NCBI GenBank assembly: GCA_050633545.1
Contig: JBOEGS010000006.1
Location: 248,001 to 312,000 of the forward strand
Source of the DNA: Litorivita sp050633545
Lineage (GTDB): Bacteria > Pseudomonadota > Alphaproteobacteria > Rhodobacterales > Rhodobacteraceae
Length of the DNA: 64,000 nt
Reading direction: 5' to 3'
Shown: one piece after another, positions 43,088 through 51,074 of the stretch
How the letters are laid out: the number at the start of each line of letters is the position of its first letter
How positions within the stretch are numbered: the stretch's first letter is position 1
Position numbers and translations under genes: made by a program
The notes under the pieces: model-generated
Database searches by the model: none
What the model saw: the letters and a program-made list of their open reading frames with translations, nothing else
What the model was told of the DNA's origin: nothing

Positions 43088-43951
43088 TTAAGCCGATGCG
43101 CGCGGCCTGTCTTGGGCGATTTTACGCAGGGCACTGGGCGTGCGTCCGGTGTGATGCTGCACGAACCGCGTGAAATAGGCGGCGCTGCCAAATCCGAGTT
43201 CGGCGGCAATCGTCTGGATCGGCAGGGCGCCGCGCTCAAGCCGCTCGCGCGCGGCATGCAGCGTGCATTCGGTGATCAAATCGGCGGCGGTCTGTCCGGT
43301 CACCTGTTTGCAGCTGCGGGTCAAATGCGTTGGCGTCACGCCAAGTGCGGCGGCGTAATCGGCCATGGGTTTGCCGCTTTGGTAATCGCGCGCCACCAGC
43401 GCGGTGAAGGCGCGGGTCAGGCGTTCTGCAGCGTTCTGGCGCGGCGCGTCCTCTTCGGCCAAAAGCGCGCGGCGCAGCCAGATCGACAGCAATCCGCCAT
43501 GGGCGAGCATCGCCTCACCGGCAAAGGGGCGGGCGGCGTTTTGCTCGCGCGTCATCGCGTCCAAAATCGCCGTAAGCTCGCCTTGGGCCTGCGCATCGCG
43601 CAGCCGCAATATCATTGGCTCGTCCGGCAAGAGAACGCCGCTTTCTCTAGGAATTTCAACCGTTTGTGCGAAACCTTGCTTGCCGAACTCCACCGCCATC
43701 AAGGTGCGGGCAGGGATCACCAGAAGGTTATGCGCCCCAAGCCCGCGGCGCAGCCCGCCAAGCGTGCAAATCCCCTGACCGCGGGTGGTCCAGATCAGCA
43801 GATGCGCGCGGCGCGCATGGTGCAATTCGAGCCGCCAAGGCGCACCAGCGGTCAGCTGCGCGAGGCTGTTGACCTTGGGCACCGGCATACGGGCCAGATC
43901 GGGATCGGAATAGGGCAGGTCTTGCGACACTTTGGATTCTCTCATGGTCAT
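43088..43951 (-). CDS. AraC-family transcriptional regulator
   Basis: A 287-residue regulator with an N-terminal cupin-like sensing domain (residues about 30-150) and a C-terminal double helix-turn-helix (about 190-280): YAAALGVTPTHLTRSCKQVTGQTAADLI, then IAAELGFGSAAYFTRFVQHHTGRTPSALR. The domain order resembles PobR-type activators of aromatic catabolism, but no catabolic genes lie nearby, so the ligand and target are unknown. Orphan on the minus strand. Confidence 0.9.
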   Translation of the reverse strand: MTMRESKVSQDLPYSDPDLARMPVPKVNSLAQLTAGAPWRLELHHARRAHLLIWTTRGQGICTLGGLRRGLGAHNLLVIPARTLMAVEFGKQGFAQTVEIPRESGVLLPDEPMILRLRDAQAQGELTAILDAMTREQNAARPFAGEAMLAHGGLLSIWLRRALLAEEDAPRQNAAERLTRAFTALVARDYQSGKPMADYAAALGVTPTHLTRSCKQVTGQTAADLITECTLHAARERLERGALPIQTIAAELGFGSAAYFTRFVQHHTGRTPSALRKIAQDRPRASA

Positions 43952-44009
43952 TTTTTACATGTTTAGACGTGAAATGCGCCAGAACAGAGAGGAAAAATGT
44001 CCTATTAGG

Positions 44010-44909
44010 TCAATTATCAGCGGAATCCGGCCGGTATCGGTGCCAATCGGCCATTTTTGACCGAAACCATGTCCTTTGGCGCTTGGCAAATTGGCGCGTG
44101 GCGATGGTGGCGGCCTCTCGCGCATCCTCAAGCGAAACCTCGCCTTTGAGGTGGGCGATCAATTCGGGCGCGCCGATGGCTTTGCTGGAGGGACGGTCAA
44201 AATCCCAGCGGTCCAGATTGGCGCGGGCCTCACCCAAGGCGCCTTGGGCGAGCATGGCATCAAAACGGCGCGCGATCCGCGCGTTCAGCCAATCTTTGTC
44301 GACGTCAAACAGCACCGCCGCGCAATCGGCGCGGGGCAAAAGCGGCGGCGGGGTGTTGTCTTGCCAGTTTGCAAAGCCGCGACCGGTATTTTGCAAAACC
44401 TCCCATGCGCGCTGCACCCGCATCGGGTTTTGCACGTCGATACGCGCGCGGGTTTGCGCGTCTAGCTCGGCCAGCATCGGTGCCAGACCTTCGGCGCGGA
44501 TGCGGGCATTGGCAGCCTCGCGCAAGGCCTCGGGGGTGGGCGGAATATCGACAAGGCCGCGGGTGAGGGCGGTGAAATAGAGCCCCGTGCCGCCAGTGAT
44601 AATCAGACGCGCGCCGCCCGCCAAGAGCGGGCCAAGATCGCGCAGCCAATGCCCCACAGAATAGGGCGTGTCATAGGCCACATGCCCATAAAGCGCATGG
44701 GGGGCTTCGGCCTCTTCCTCGGGCGATGGGCGGGCCGAAAGCACCCGCCAGTTGTCATAGACCTGCAAGGCATCCGCATTGACGATGATCCCGCCTTGGC
44801 GCGCCGAAAGCGCGAGCGCCAGCGCCGATTTGCCCGACGCGGTCGGCCCCGCGATCAACACATGCTGTGCGGGGGAAATATCGGTGAAAGGATCGAAGCT
44901 GAGGGTCAT
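44010..44909 (-). CDS. miaA: tRNA dimethylallyltransferase
   Basis: A 299-residue enzyme adding a dimethylallyl group to A37 of tRNAs reading UNN codons. The P-loop is GPTASGKSALALAL near residue 22; the substrate segment VNADALQVYDNWRVLSARP and the FTALTRGLVDIPPTP region are typical. Divergent from pyrH, with about 150 bases between the starts. Confidence 0.96.
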   Translation of the reverse strand: MTLSFDPFTDISPAQHVLIAGPTASGKSALALALSARQGGIIVNADALQVYDNWRVLSARPSPEEEAEAPHALYGHVAYDTPYSVGHWLRDLGPLLAGGARLIITGGTGLYFTALTRGLVDIPPTPEALREAANARIRAEGLAPMLAELDAQTRARIDVQNPMRVQRAWEVLQNTGRGFANWQDNTPPPLLPRADCAAVLFDVDKDWLNARIARRFDAMLAQGALGEARANLDRWDFDRPSSKAIGAPELIAHLKGEVSLEDAREAATIATRQFAKRQRTWFRSKMADWHRYRPDSADN

Positions 44910-45060
44910 GGCGTCTCTTTAACGCGGCTTTGCGGGGTTTTCGAGGGGCAAGGCCGCGCGCAGGCCTCGCATCGATATTAGCGCATTGAACCTGACGCCG
45001 AATTACGACATTTTGCGCGCTAACACGATCCCGCCTCAATATTGCTTTAGGAGCGCTGCG

Positions 45061-45795
45061 ATGTCCGCGACCGATGACACCCCGACAACCAAATTCAAAC
45101 GTGTGATGTTGAAAATCTCCGGCGAGGCTCTGATGGGCGAGCAGGGGTTCGGGTTGCACCCGCCCACGGTCGAGCGGATCGCGCGCGAGGTGCAATCGGT
45201 GCAAAATATGGGCGTCGAGGTTTGCATGGTGATCGGCGGCGGCAATATCTTTCGCGGGTTGCAAGGGTCGGCCCAAGGGATGGAGCGCACCACCGCCGAT
45301 TATATGGGGATGCTTGCCACGGTGATGAACGCGTTGGCGATGCAATCGGCATTGGAAGAGCTGGGCGTGCACACGCGGGTGATTTCCGCCATTACAATGA
45401 ACGAGGTGGCCGAGCCTTACATCCGCCGCCGCGCCGTGCGCCATTTGGAAAAAGGACGGGTTTGCATTTTTGCTGCAGGCACCGGAAACCCCTATTTCAC
45501 CACAGATACCGCCGCCACGCTGCGTGCCAACGAGATGGCCTGCGAGGCGATTTTCAAGGGCACGAAAGTGGACGGGGTTTACGACAAGGATCCGGTCAAA
45601 CACGCCGATGCAAAACGCTATGACAAGGTCAGCTATGACGAGGTTCTGGCCGGACATTTGGGCGTGATGGATGCCAGCGCGATTGCTTTGGCGCGCGACA
45701 ACTCGCTGCCGATCATCGTGTTTTCTCTCGACGAACCGGGCGGATTTCGCGGGATTCTCGCGGGGCAAGGCACCTATACAACAGTGGGCGATTGA
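45061..45795 (+). CDS. pyrH: UMP kinase
   Basis: A 244-residue hexameric UMP kinase of the amino-acid-kinase fold that makes UDP. FKRVMLKISGEALMGEQGFG at the N-terminus, VIGGGNIFRGLQGSAQGMERTTADYMGMLATVMNAL and GTGNPYFTTDTAATLRANE are diagnostic. ATG 45061 has TAGGAG upstream. It heads the long envelope-biogenesis run; rpsB and tsf, which often precede it, are not here. Confidence 0.97.
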   Translation: MSATDDTPTTKFKRVMLKISGEALMGEQGFGLHPPTVERIAREVQSVQNMGVEVCMVIGGGNIFRGLQGSAQGMERTTADYMGMLATVMNALAMQSALEELGVHTRVISAITMNEVAEPYIRRRAVRHLEKGRVCIFAAGTGNPYFTTDTAATLRANEMACEAIFKGTKVDGVYDKDPVKHADAKRYDKVSYDEVLAGHLGVMDASAIALARDNSLPIIVFSLDEPGGFRGILAGQGTYTTVGD

Positions 45796-45875
45796 CGCTA
45801 TTGTAGCGCGAGAAAGAGCATAAGAGCGCATTGCCGAGCGGCGCGCCGATAAGCCACGAGAAGGACGACAAGAAG

Positions 45876-46442
45876 ATGGCCGACGAAGAATTCATGCTGG
45901 ACACCGATGATTTGACCCGCCGTATGGACGGGGCGATGGGGGCGCTCAAGACCGAGTTTTCCTCGCTGCGCACGGGGCGCGCATCGGCGACGATGCTGGA
46001 GCCGGTGATGGTTGAGGCCTACGGCCAAAAGACGCCGATCAATCAGGTTGGCACAATCAACGTGCCCGAACCGCGCATGGTGACGGTCAACGTGTGGGAC
46101 AAATCCATGGTTCAAGCCGTGGAAAAGGCGATCATGAACAGCGGTCTGGGGATCAACCCGCAAACAAACGGCACAATTGTCATGTTGCCGATCCCCGAAT
46201 TGAACGAAGAGCGCCGCCGCGATTTGACCCGCGTCGCCGCCCAATATGCCGAACATGCCCGCGTTGCGGTGCGCAACGTGCGCCGCGAGGGCATGGACCA
46301 GATCAAGAAAGCCAAGAATGACGGTATGTCCGAGGACGACCAGAAAATCTGGGAAGGCGAGGTTCAGGACCTGACCGATAAATATATCAAGGCGATTGAT
46401 GCGGCGCTTGAGCATAAGCAAGCCGAGATCATGCAGGTTTAA
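45876..46442 (+). CDS. frr: Ribosome recycling factor
   Basis: A 188-residue RRF that splits post-termination ribosomes with EF-G. The family pattern is present: LRTGRASATMLEPVMVEAYG, LPIPELNEERRRDLTRVAAQYAE, and RRDGMD-like RREGMDQIKKAKND. ATG 45876 follows AAGGACGACAAGA. About 80 bases after pyrH, same operon. Confidence 0.97.
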   Translation: MADEEFMLDTDDLTRRMDGAMGALKTEFSSLRTGRASATMLEPVMVEAYGQKTPINQVGTINVPEPRMVTVNVWDKSMVQAVEKAIMNSGLGINPQTNGTIVMLPIPELNEERRRDLTRVAAQYAEHARVAVRNVRREGMDQIKKAKNDGMSEDDQKIWEGEVQDLTDKYIKAIDAALEHKQAEIMQV

Positions 46443-46469
46443 GCCTGCCCGAGAGAGGAGAGCGGCGTG

Positions 46470-47195
46470 ATGACGGCGACGGACACCGACCAAAGCGGCC
46501 CGCGCCATGTCGCGATCATCATGGACGGCAACGGCCGCTGGGCACAGCGGCGCGGCCGTCCGCGGCTGTTTGGTCACCACGCGGGCGCCAAACGCGTGCG
46601 CGAGGTGGTCGAGGCCTGTCCTGATCTGGGCGTGAAATACGTCACGATTTTTGCCTTCTCGACGGAAAACTGGAAACGCACACAGGTCGAGGTCGCGGGA
46701 TTGATGACCCTGTTTCGCCGCTACATCACCAAAGAGGCGCGCGCCCTGTGCGACGAGGGGGTGCGTGTGCGCTTCATCGGGGATCGCGTGCGGCTTGATG
46801 GCAAGCTGGTGCTGTTGATGGATGAATTGGAAAAGATGACGGCGCATAACGACCGCGTGCATCTGACCATCGCGCTCAATTACGGCAGCCGCGACGAGGT
46901 GGCGCGGGCGACGAAACGCTTGGCGCAAGACGTAGCCGCAGGGCGTCTCGATCCCGAAAATGTGGATGAAGAAACGCTGCCAAAGTATTTGGATACTTGC
47001 GTTTTGCCCGATCCCGACCTTGTGATCCGCACCTCAGGAGAGGCGCGGATTTCGAATTTTCTGCTCTGGCAATCGGCCTATGCGGAATATGAATTTATCG
47101 AAACCCTCTGGCCTGATTTCACCGCCGCCGAACTGGCGCGACTGGTGAAGGACTATGGCAAGCGTGAGCGCCGTTTTGGCGCGGTCAAAGTCTGA
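46470..47195 (+). CDS. uppS: Undecaprenyl diphosphate synthase
   Basis: About 241 residues. A cis-prenyltransferase making the C55 lipid carrier for peptidoglycan and O-antigen. The signature VAIIMDGNGRWAQRRGRPR carries the catalytic Asp, with FAFSTENWKR and RTSGEARISNFLLWQSAYAEYEF near the end. GAGAGGAG gives a strong ribosome site; ATG 46470 or GTG 46467 are the start options. Confidence 0.97.
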   Translation: MTATDTDQSGPRHVAIIMDGNGRWAQRRGRPRLFGHHAGAKRVREVVEACPDLGVKYVTIFAFSTENWKRTQVEVAGLMTLFRRYITKEARALCDEGVRVRFIGDRVRLDGKLVLLMDELEKMTAHNDRVHLTIALNYGSRDEVARATKRLAQDVAAGRLDPENVDEETLPKYLDTCVLPDPDLVIRTSGEARISNFLLWQSAYAEYEFIETLWPDFTAAELARLVKDYGKRERRFGAVKV

Positions 47196-47230
47196 GCATC
47201 CGGCGCACAGGGAAATATGAGAAGAACATC

Positions 47231-48022
47231 ATGAGCAGCACTTCGAATTGGAGCGATCTGGCCGCGCGCGTGGTCTCTGGCGTGGTGATGATCGCGCTGG
47301 GTCTGGGCGCGATTGTCATGGGCGGGCTGTGGTTCAGCGCGCTCATCACTGTGGTCAGCGGCCTGATGGTTTGGGAATTGGTGCGCATGTTGGTGCCCGA
47401 AGGGCGCGCAGAGGCGCTGCAGCTTGGCATTTGTGCGGCGCTGGCGGTTCTGGCGGCGCTCTATGTGCCAAGCCTTCTGGCATGGCCCTTGCTTGCCGCG
47501 CCGCTGGTTGCGGGGGCGGTTTTGCTCACGCGCCACCATCTGCTTTATGTGGGCTATGGCGCCATGGTCGTTCTGGCGGGGTATAGCATGGGGCGGCTTT
47601 ATGGCGATTGGGGCATGGGGTGGATGCTGTGGCTCGTGGGCGTCGTCGTGGTGACTGATGTGGCGGGCTATTTCGCGGGGCGCTTTATCGGCGGTCCGAA
47701 ATTCTGGCCCCGTATCAGCCCGAAAAAGACGTGGTCGGGCACGGCGGCGGGCTGGATCGGCGCGGGGGCTGTCGGGGCGATTTGTATCTTCGCGCTTGGC
47801 GCCTCGGCGCAGATCATCTTGATTTCAATCGTTGTTTCCTTTGCATCGCAGATGGGCGACATCGCCGAAAGCGCGATCAAGCGCAAAATGGGCGTCAAGG
47901 ACAGCTCGACCCTCATCCCGGGACATGGCGGATTGATGGACCGCTTTGACGGGATGCTGGGCGCGGCGCTTTTGGTGCTGATCGCGGGGCAATTCATCGC
48001 CTTTCCGCCAGGCATCGGGTGA
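47231..48022 (+). CDS. cdsA: Phosphatidate cytidylyltransferase
   Basis: A 263-residue membrane enzyme making CDP-diacylglycerol from CTP and phosphatidic acid. About seven membrane segments. The family signature near the C-terminus is KRKMGVKDSSTLIPGHGGLMDRFDG. It follows uppS and overlaps or abuts dxr. Confidence 0.96.
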   Translation: MSSTSNWSDLAARVVSGVVMIALGLGAIVMGGLWFSALITVVSGLMVWELVRMLVPEGRAEALQLGICAALAVLAALYVPSLLAWPLLAAPLVAGAVLLTRHHLLYVGYGAMVVLAGYSMGRLYGDWGMGWMLWLVGVVVVTDVAGYFAGRFIGGPKFWPRISPKKTWSGTAAGWIGAGAVGAICIFALGASAQIILISIVVSFASQMGDIAESAIKRKMGVKDSSTLIPGHGGLMDRFDGMLGAALLVLIAGQFIAFPPGIG

Positions 48023-48027
48023 CCCGC

Positions 48028-49200
48028 ATGGCGCGCAAAGTCTCGATTTTCGGCGCCACGGGATCGATCGGGCAAAGCACGATCGACCTGATCGCGCGCG
48101 CGCCGCAGGCCTATGAGGTCGTGGCGCTCAGCGGCGGGCAGAATATCGCGCGTCTGGCGCAAGATGCGATCCGTTTGGATGCAAGAATCGCGGTCACCGC
48201 AGATGAGAGCCGTTTGGCCGAGTTGCGCGGCGCGTTGGAGGGCAGCCGCGTCATTGCCGCAGCGGGGCGCGCGGCCTTGCTGGAGGCGGCGGCGATGCCT
48301 GCCGATTGGGTGATGTCGGCGATTGTCGGCGCGGCAGGGCTTGAACCGGGGCTGATCGCGCTGCGCGGCGGGGCGACATTGGCCTTGGCCAATAAGGAAT
48401 CCTTGGTCACGGCGGGGCCGTTGTTGATGGCCACGGCGCGGGCCTCGGGCGCGCGTATCCTGCCCGTGGACAGCGAGCATTCGGCGATTTTCCAAGCCCT
48501 CGTCGGCGAGCAGATGGAGGCGGTCGAGCGCATCATCATCACCGCATCGGGCGGGGCGTTTCGCGATTGGCCGCTCGAAAGGCTGGCCCTTGCCACCCCC
48601 GCCGAGGCGGCGACCCATCCCAATTGGGACATGGGGCAACGCATCACGATCGACAGCGCCTCCATGTTTAACAAGGCGCTGGAGGTGATTGAAACAAAAG
48701 AGTATTTTGGAATTGACCCTCGGCAGATCGAGGTGCTTGTCCATCCGCAATCCATGGTGCATGCGCTGGTCGGGTTCAACGACGGGGCCTTGATGGCGCA
48801 TCTGGGCGCGCCCGATATGCGCCATGCCATCGGCTATGCGCTGCATTACCCGCAGCGGCGCGATTTGCCGGTCGAGCGGCTTGATCTGGCTAAACTGGGC
48901 CAGTTGGAATTTCGCGCGCCCGATGATCTGCGCTATCCGGCGCTGCGGCTGGCGCGCGAGGTGATGGCGGCGGGCGGGCTGTCCGGCGCGGTGTTCAACG
49001 CCGCCAAAGAGCGCGCGCTCGACGGGTTTATCGCAGGGCGGATCGGTTTCATGCAAATGGCCGAAGTGGTCGAAGAGGCGTTGACGCAAATGTCATCGCA
49101 AGGCGGTCATATTGATGCCGATATTACGTTAGATAACGTGCACAGGATCGACCAGTTGACGCGCGCGCGCACCGATGAGGTGATGGCGCGGCTCGGCTGA
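48028..49200 (+). CDS. dxr: 1-deoxy-D-xylulose 5-phosphate reductoisomerase
   Basis: About 390 residues. Makes MEP from DXP in isoprenoid synthesis, feeding UppS. NADPH site VSIFGATGSIGQST at the N-terminus; metal and substrate segments LANKESLVTAG, PVDSEHSAIFQAL and ASGGAFRDWP are intact. ATG 48028 gives the usual N-terminus; a GTG at 48019 overlapping the cdsA stop is an alternative that would couple translation. Confidence 0.97.
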   Translation: MARKVSIFGATGSIGQSTIDLIARAPQAYEVVALSGGQNIARLAQDAIRLDARIAVTADESRLAELRGALEGSRVIAAAGRAALLEAAAMPADWVMSAIVGAAGLEPGLIALRGGATLALANKESLVTAGPLLMATARASGARILPVDSEHSAIFQALVGEQMEAVERIIITASGGAFRDWPLERLALATPAEAATHPNWDMGQRITIDSASMFNKALEVIETKEYFGIDPRQIEVLVHPQSMVHALVGFNDGALMAHLGAPDMRHAIGYALHYPQRRDLPVERLDLAKLGQLEFRAPDDLRYPALRLAREVMAAGGLSGAVFNAAKERALDGFIAGRIGFMQMAEVVEEALTQMSSQGGHIDADITLDNVHRIDQLTRARTDEVMARLG

Positions 49201-49268
49201 GGGCATTGTGTTATGCGCGTGAGCGCCAATATAAATCGCCTGTGAGGGCGTGAGAGCAGAGGAAAGAT

Positions 49269-50606
49269 ATGCTGGACATCATCCCGCAATTTGGCGGCCT
49301 ATTGGGAACCATCGCGGCCTTTGTCGTGGCTTTGTCGGTGATCGTGGCGATCCATGAATATGGTCACTACATCATCGGGCGGCTGACGGGCATCAAGGCC
49401 GAGGTGTTCAGCCTCGGCTTTGGCCCTGTGATCTATTCGCGCGTCGATAAACATGGCACGAAGTGGCAATTCGCGGCGCTGCCTTTTGGCGGCTATGTCA
49501 AGTTTCTGGGCGATGCCAATGCGGCCTCGGGCAAGGACGGCGAGGCGATGGAGGCCATGCCCGAAGAGATGCTGCGCCATACCATGCATGGCGCGCCTTT
49601 GTGGGCGCGGGCGGCCACGGTTGCGGCGGGGCCGGTGTTCAATTTCATGCTTTCGATTGCGGTGTTCGCCGTGGTGATTGCGCTGCGCGGGCAGGTGTCC
49701 GAACCTTTGACCGTGGGCGAAATGCGGCCCACCGGACCGGCAATTGTCGAGCTTATGACCGGCGATGAAATTCTGAAGATCGGCGGTATGGAAGTGCCGT
49801 CGTTCGAAGACAGCGCCGGATTTGACGATCTGGCGGCGGCTTTGCCCAAACAAAGCCCGCTCGATTACACCGTGTTGCGCGGCGGGCAGGAGCGGGTGGT
49901 CGCGGGGCCTTACCTTTATCCACCGATCGTGACGCAGCTTTCGCCAAAATCGGCCGCCTATGAGATCGACATGAAGGTGGGCGATGTGATCACCGCCGTG
50001 GACGGCGCGCCGATTGCCGCCTTTGCCGAGCTTAAAGAGGCGGTCGAGGCCTCTCAGGGTAGACCTCTCAAGCTGGACGTCTGGCGCGACGGCGAGATGA
50101 TCGATTTTGTCCTGACCCCGCGGGCCACGGACGAGCCGCAAGAGGGCGGCAGCTTTGTCACCAACTGGCGGATCGGCATCGCGGGCGGGTTGGCTTTTGA
50201 ACCTGCGACCGCGCCTTTGGGGGTTGGCACATCGCTTTGGGCGGGGGTGACGCAAACCGGCGAGATCATGCGCGGCTCGGTGTCGGGTCTGTGGCATATG
50301 ATCACCGGCCAGATCAGCAGCTGTAACATGGCGGGGCCGATTTCCATTGCGAAAATTTCCAAGGCACAGGCCAGCCAGGGCGTGGAAAGCTTCATCTGGT
50401 TTATCGCGGTTTTGTCCACAGCGGTGGGGCTTTTGAATCTCTTCCCGATCCCGATGCTCGATGGCGGGCATCTGGTGTTCTACGCCTATGAGGCCGTGGC
50501 GGGGCGCCCGCCCAATGACAAGGTGCTGCGCATATTGATGGCGATTGGTATGACGATTGTTTTGTCCTTGATGCTGTTTGCGCTGTTCAACGATGTGACC
50601 TGTTAG
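49269..50606 (+). CDS. rseP: Site-2 intramembrane zinc protease RseP
   Basis: A 445-residue membrane metalloprotease that cuts anti-sigma factors and signal-peptide remnants. The zinc motif HEYGH lies in the first membrane helix (near residue 29), and the third ligand region is NLFPIPMLDGGHL. Two PDZ-like regions lie between (about residues 150-310). Four membrane segments. About 70 bases after dxr; a terminator-like hairpin follows at 50639. Confidence 0.96.
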   Translation: MLDIIPQFGGLLGTIAAFVVALSVIVAIHEYGHYIIGRLTGIKAEVFSLGFGPVIYSRVDKHGTKWQFAALPFGGYVKFLGDANAASGKDGEAMEAMPEEMLRHTMHGAPLWARAATVAAGPVFNFMLSIAVFAVVIALRGQVSEPLTVGEMRPTGPAIVELMTGDEILKIGGMEVPSFEDSAGFDDLAAALPKQSPLDYTVLRGGQERVVAGPYLYPPIVTQLSPKSAAYEIDMKVGDVITAVDGAPIAAFAELKEAVEASQGRPLKLDVWRDGEMIDFVLTPRATDEPQEGGSFVTNWRIGIAGGLAFEPATAPLGVGTSLWAGVTQTGEIMRGSVSGLWHMITGQISSCNMAGPISIAKISKAQASQGVESFIWFIAVLSTAVGLLNLFPIPMLDGGHLVFYAYEAVAGRPPNDKVLRILMAIGMTIVLSLMLFALFNDVTC

Positions 50607-50638
50607 GCGGGATCGGGGCGTAACGCGTTGAAAACATG

Positions 50639-50676
50639 GGCGGCGCGCGGGGAAACCTGCGCGCCGCCTTGATTTT
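50639..50676 (+). terminator. Hairpin after rseP
   Basis: GGCGGCGCGC and GCGCGCCGCC form a 10-bp stem around a 10-base loop, followed by TTGATTTT. It would partly end the upstream transcript and separate rseP from bamA. Confidence 0.65.
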
Positions 50677-50780
50677 GCCACATTTGCGCCCTGATCACGG
50701 CATAATGGTTTGCGACAAGTTTTGCGTTGCGCGGCGGATGAGCCGCTGCGCGCGGCGCAAAGCACCAAAGGGCGTTTGAG

Positions 50781-50915
50781 ATGCAGACCATTGCACAGGG
50801 ATATCGCGGGCTAAGCTTGCTGTTCACGATCAATTGGGACCGGATTCTCTATATCGCGACGATTATTGTCGCGTTGATGGCGGGCGCTTTTGTCGGCTCT
50901 TGGGGCGTGCAATAA
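50781..50915 (+). CDS. Small membrane protein between rseP and bamA
   Basis: A 44-residue protein: polar N-terminus MQTIAQGYRGLSLLF, the motif TINWDRILYI and one hydrophobic helix (ATIIVALMAGAFVGSWG). GTTTGAG lies ahead of the ATG. No family is recognised with certainty. Its place after a hairpin and before bamA suggests its own transcript and a possible envelope role. Confidence 0.6.
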   Translation: MQTIAQGYRGLSLLFTINWDRILYIATIIVALMAGAFVGSWGVQ

Positions 50916-51012
50916 CGCCGCCTCGGCTTGCACCCTGCGCCCAACGTTGAAAAATTGTAGAAAACCCAACCCCTTGTGAGGCGCCTTTCGGGCGCCACTC
51001 TATTTTGCGGTT

Positions 51013-51042
51013 TTGACAAGTCTGTGCTATAGGGATAGCAAG
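51013..51042 (+). promoter_or_regulatory. Possible bamA promoter
   Basis: A perfect -35 box TTGACA at 51013-51018, followed 17 bases later by the poor -10 candidate TAGCAA, about 35 bases before the bamA start. Only the -35 is convincing. Confidence 0.35.
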
Positions 51043-51074
51043 GTGCAAAATGGCACGTCAGACTGGGTTGACAC

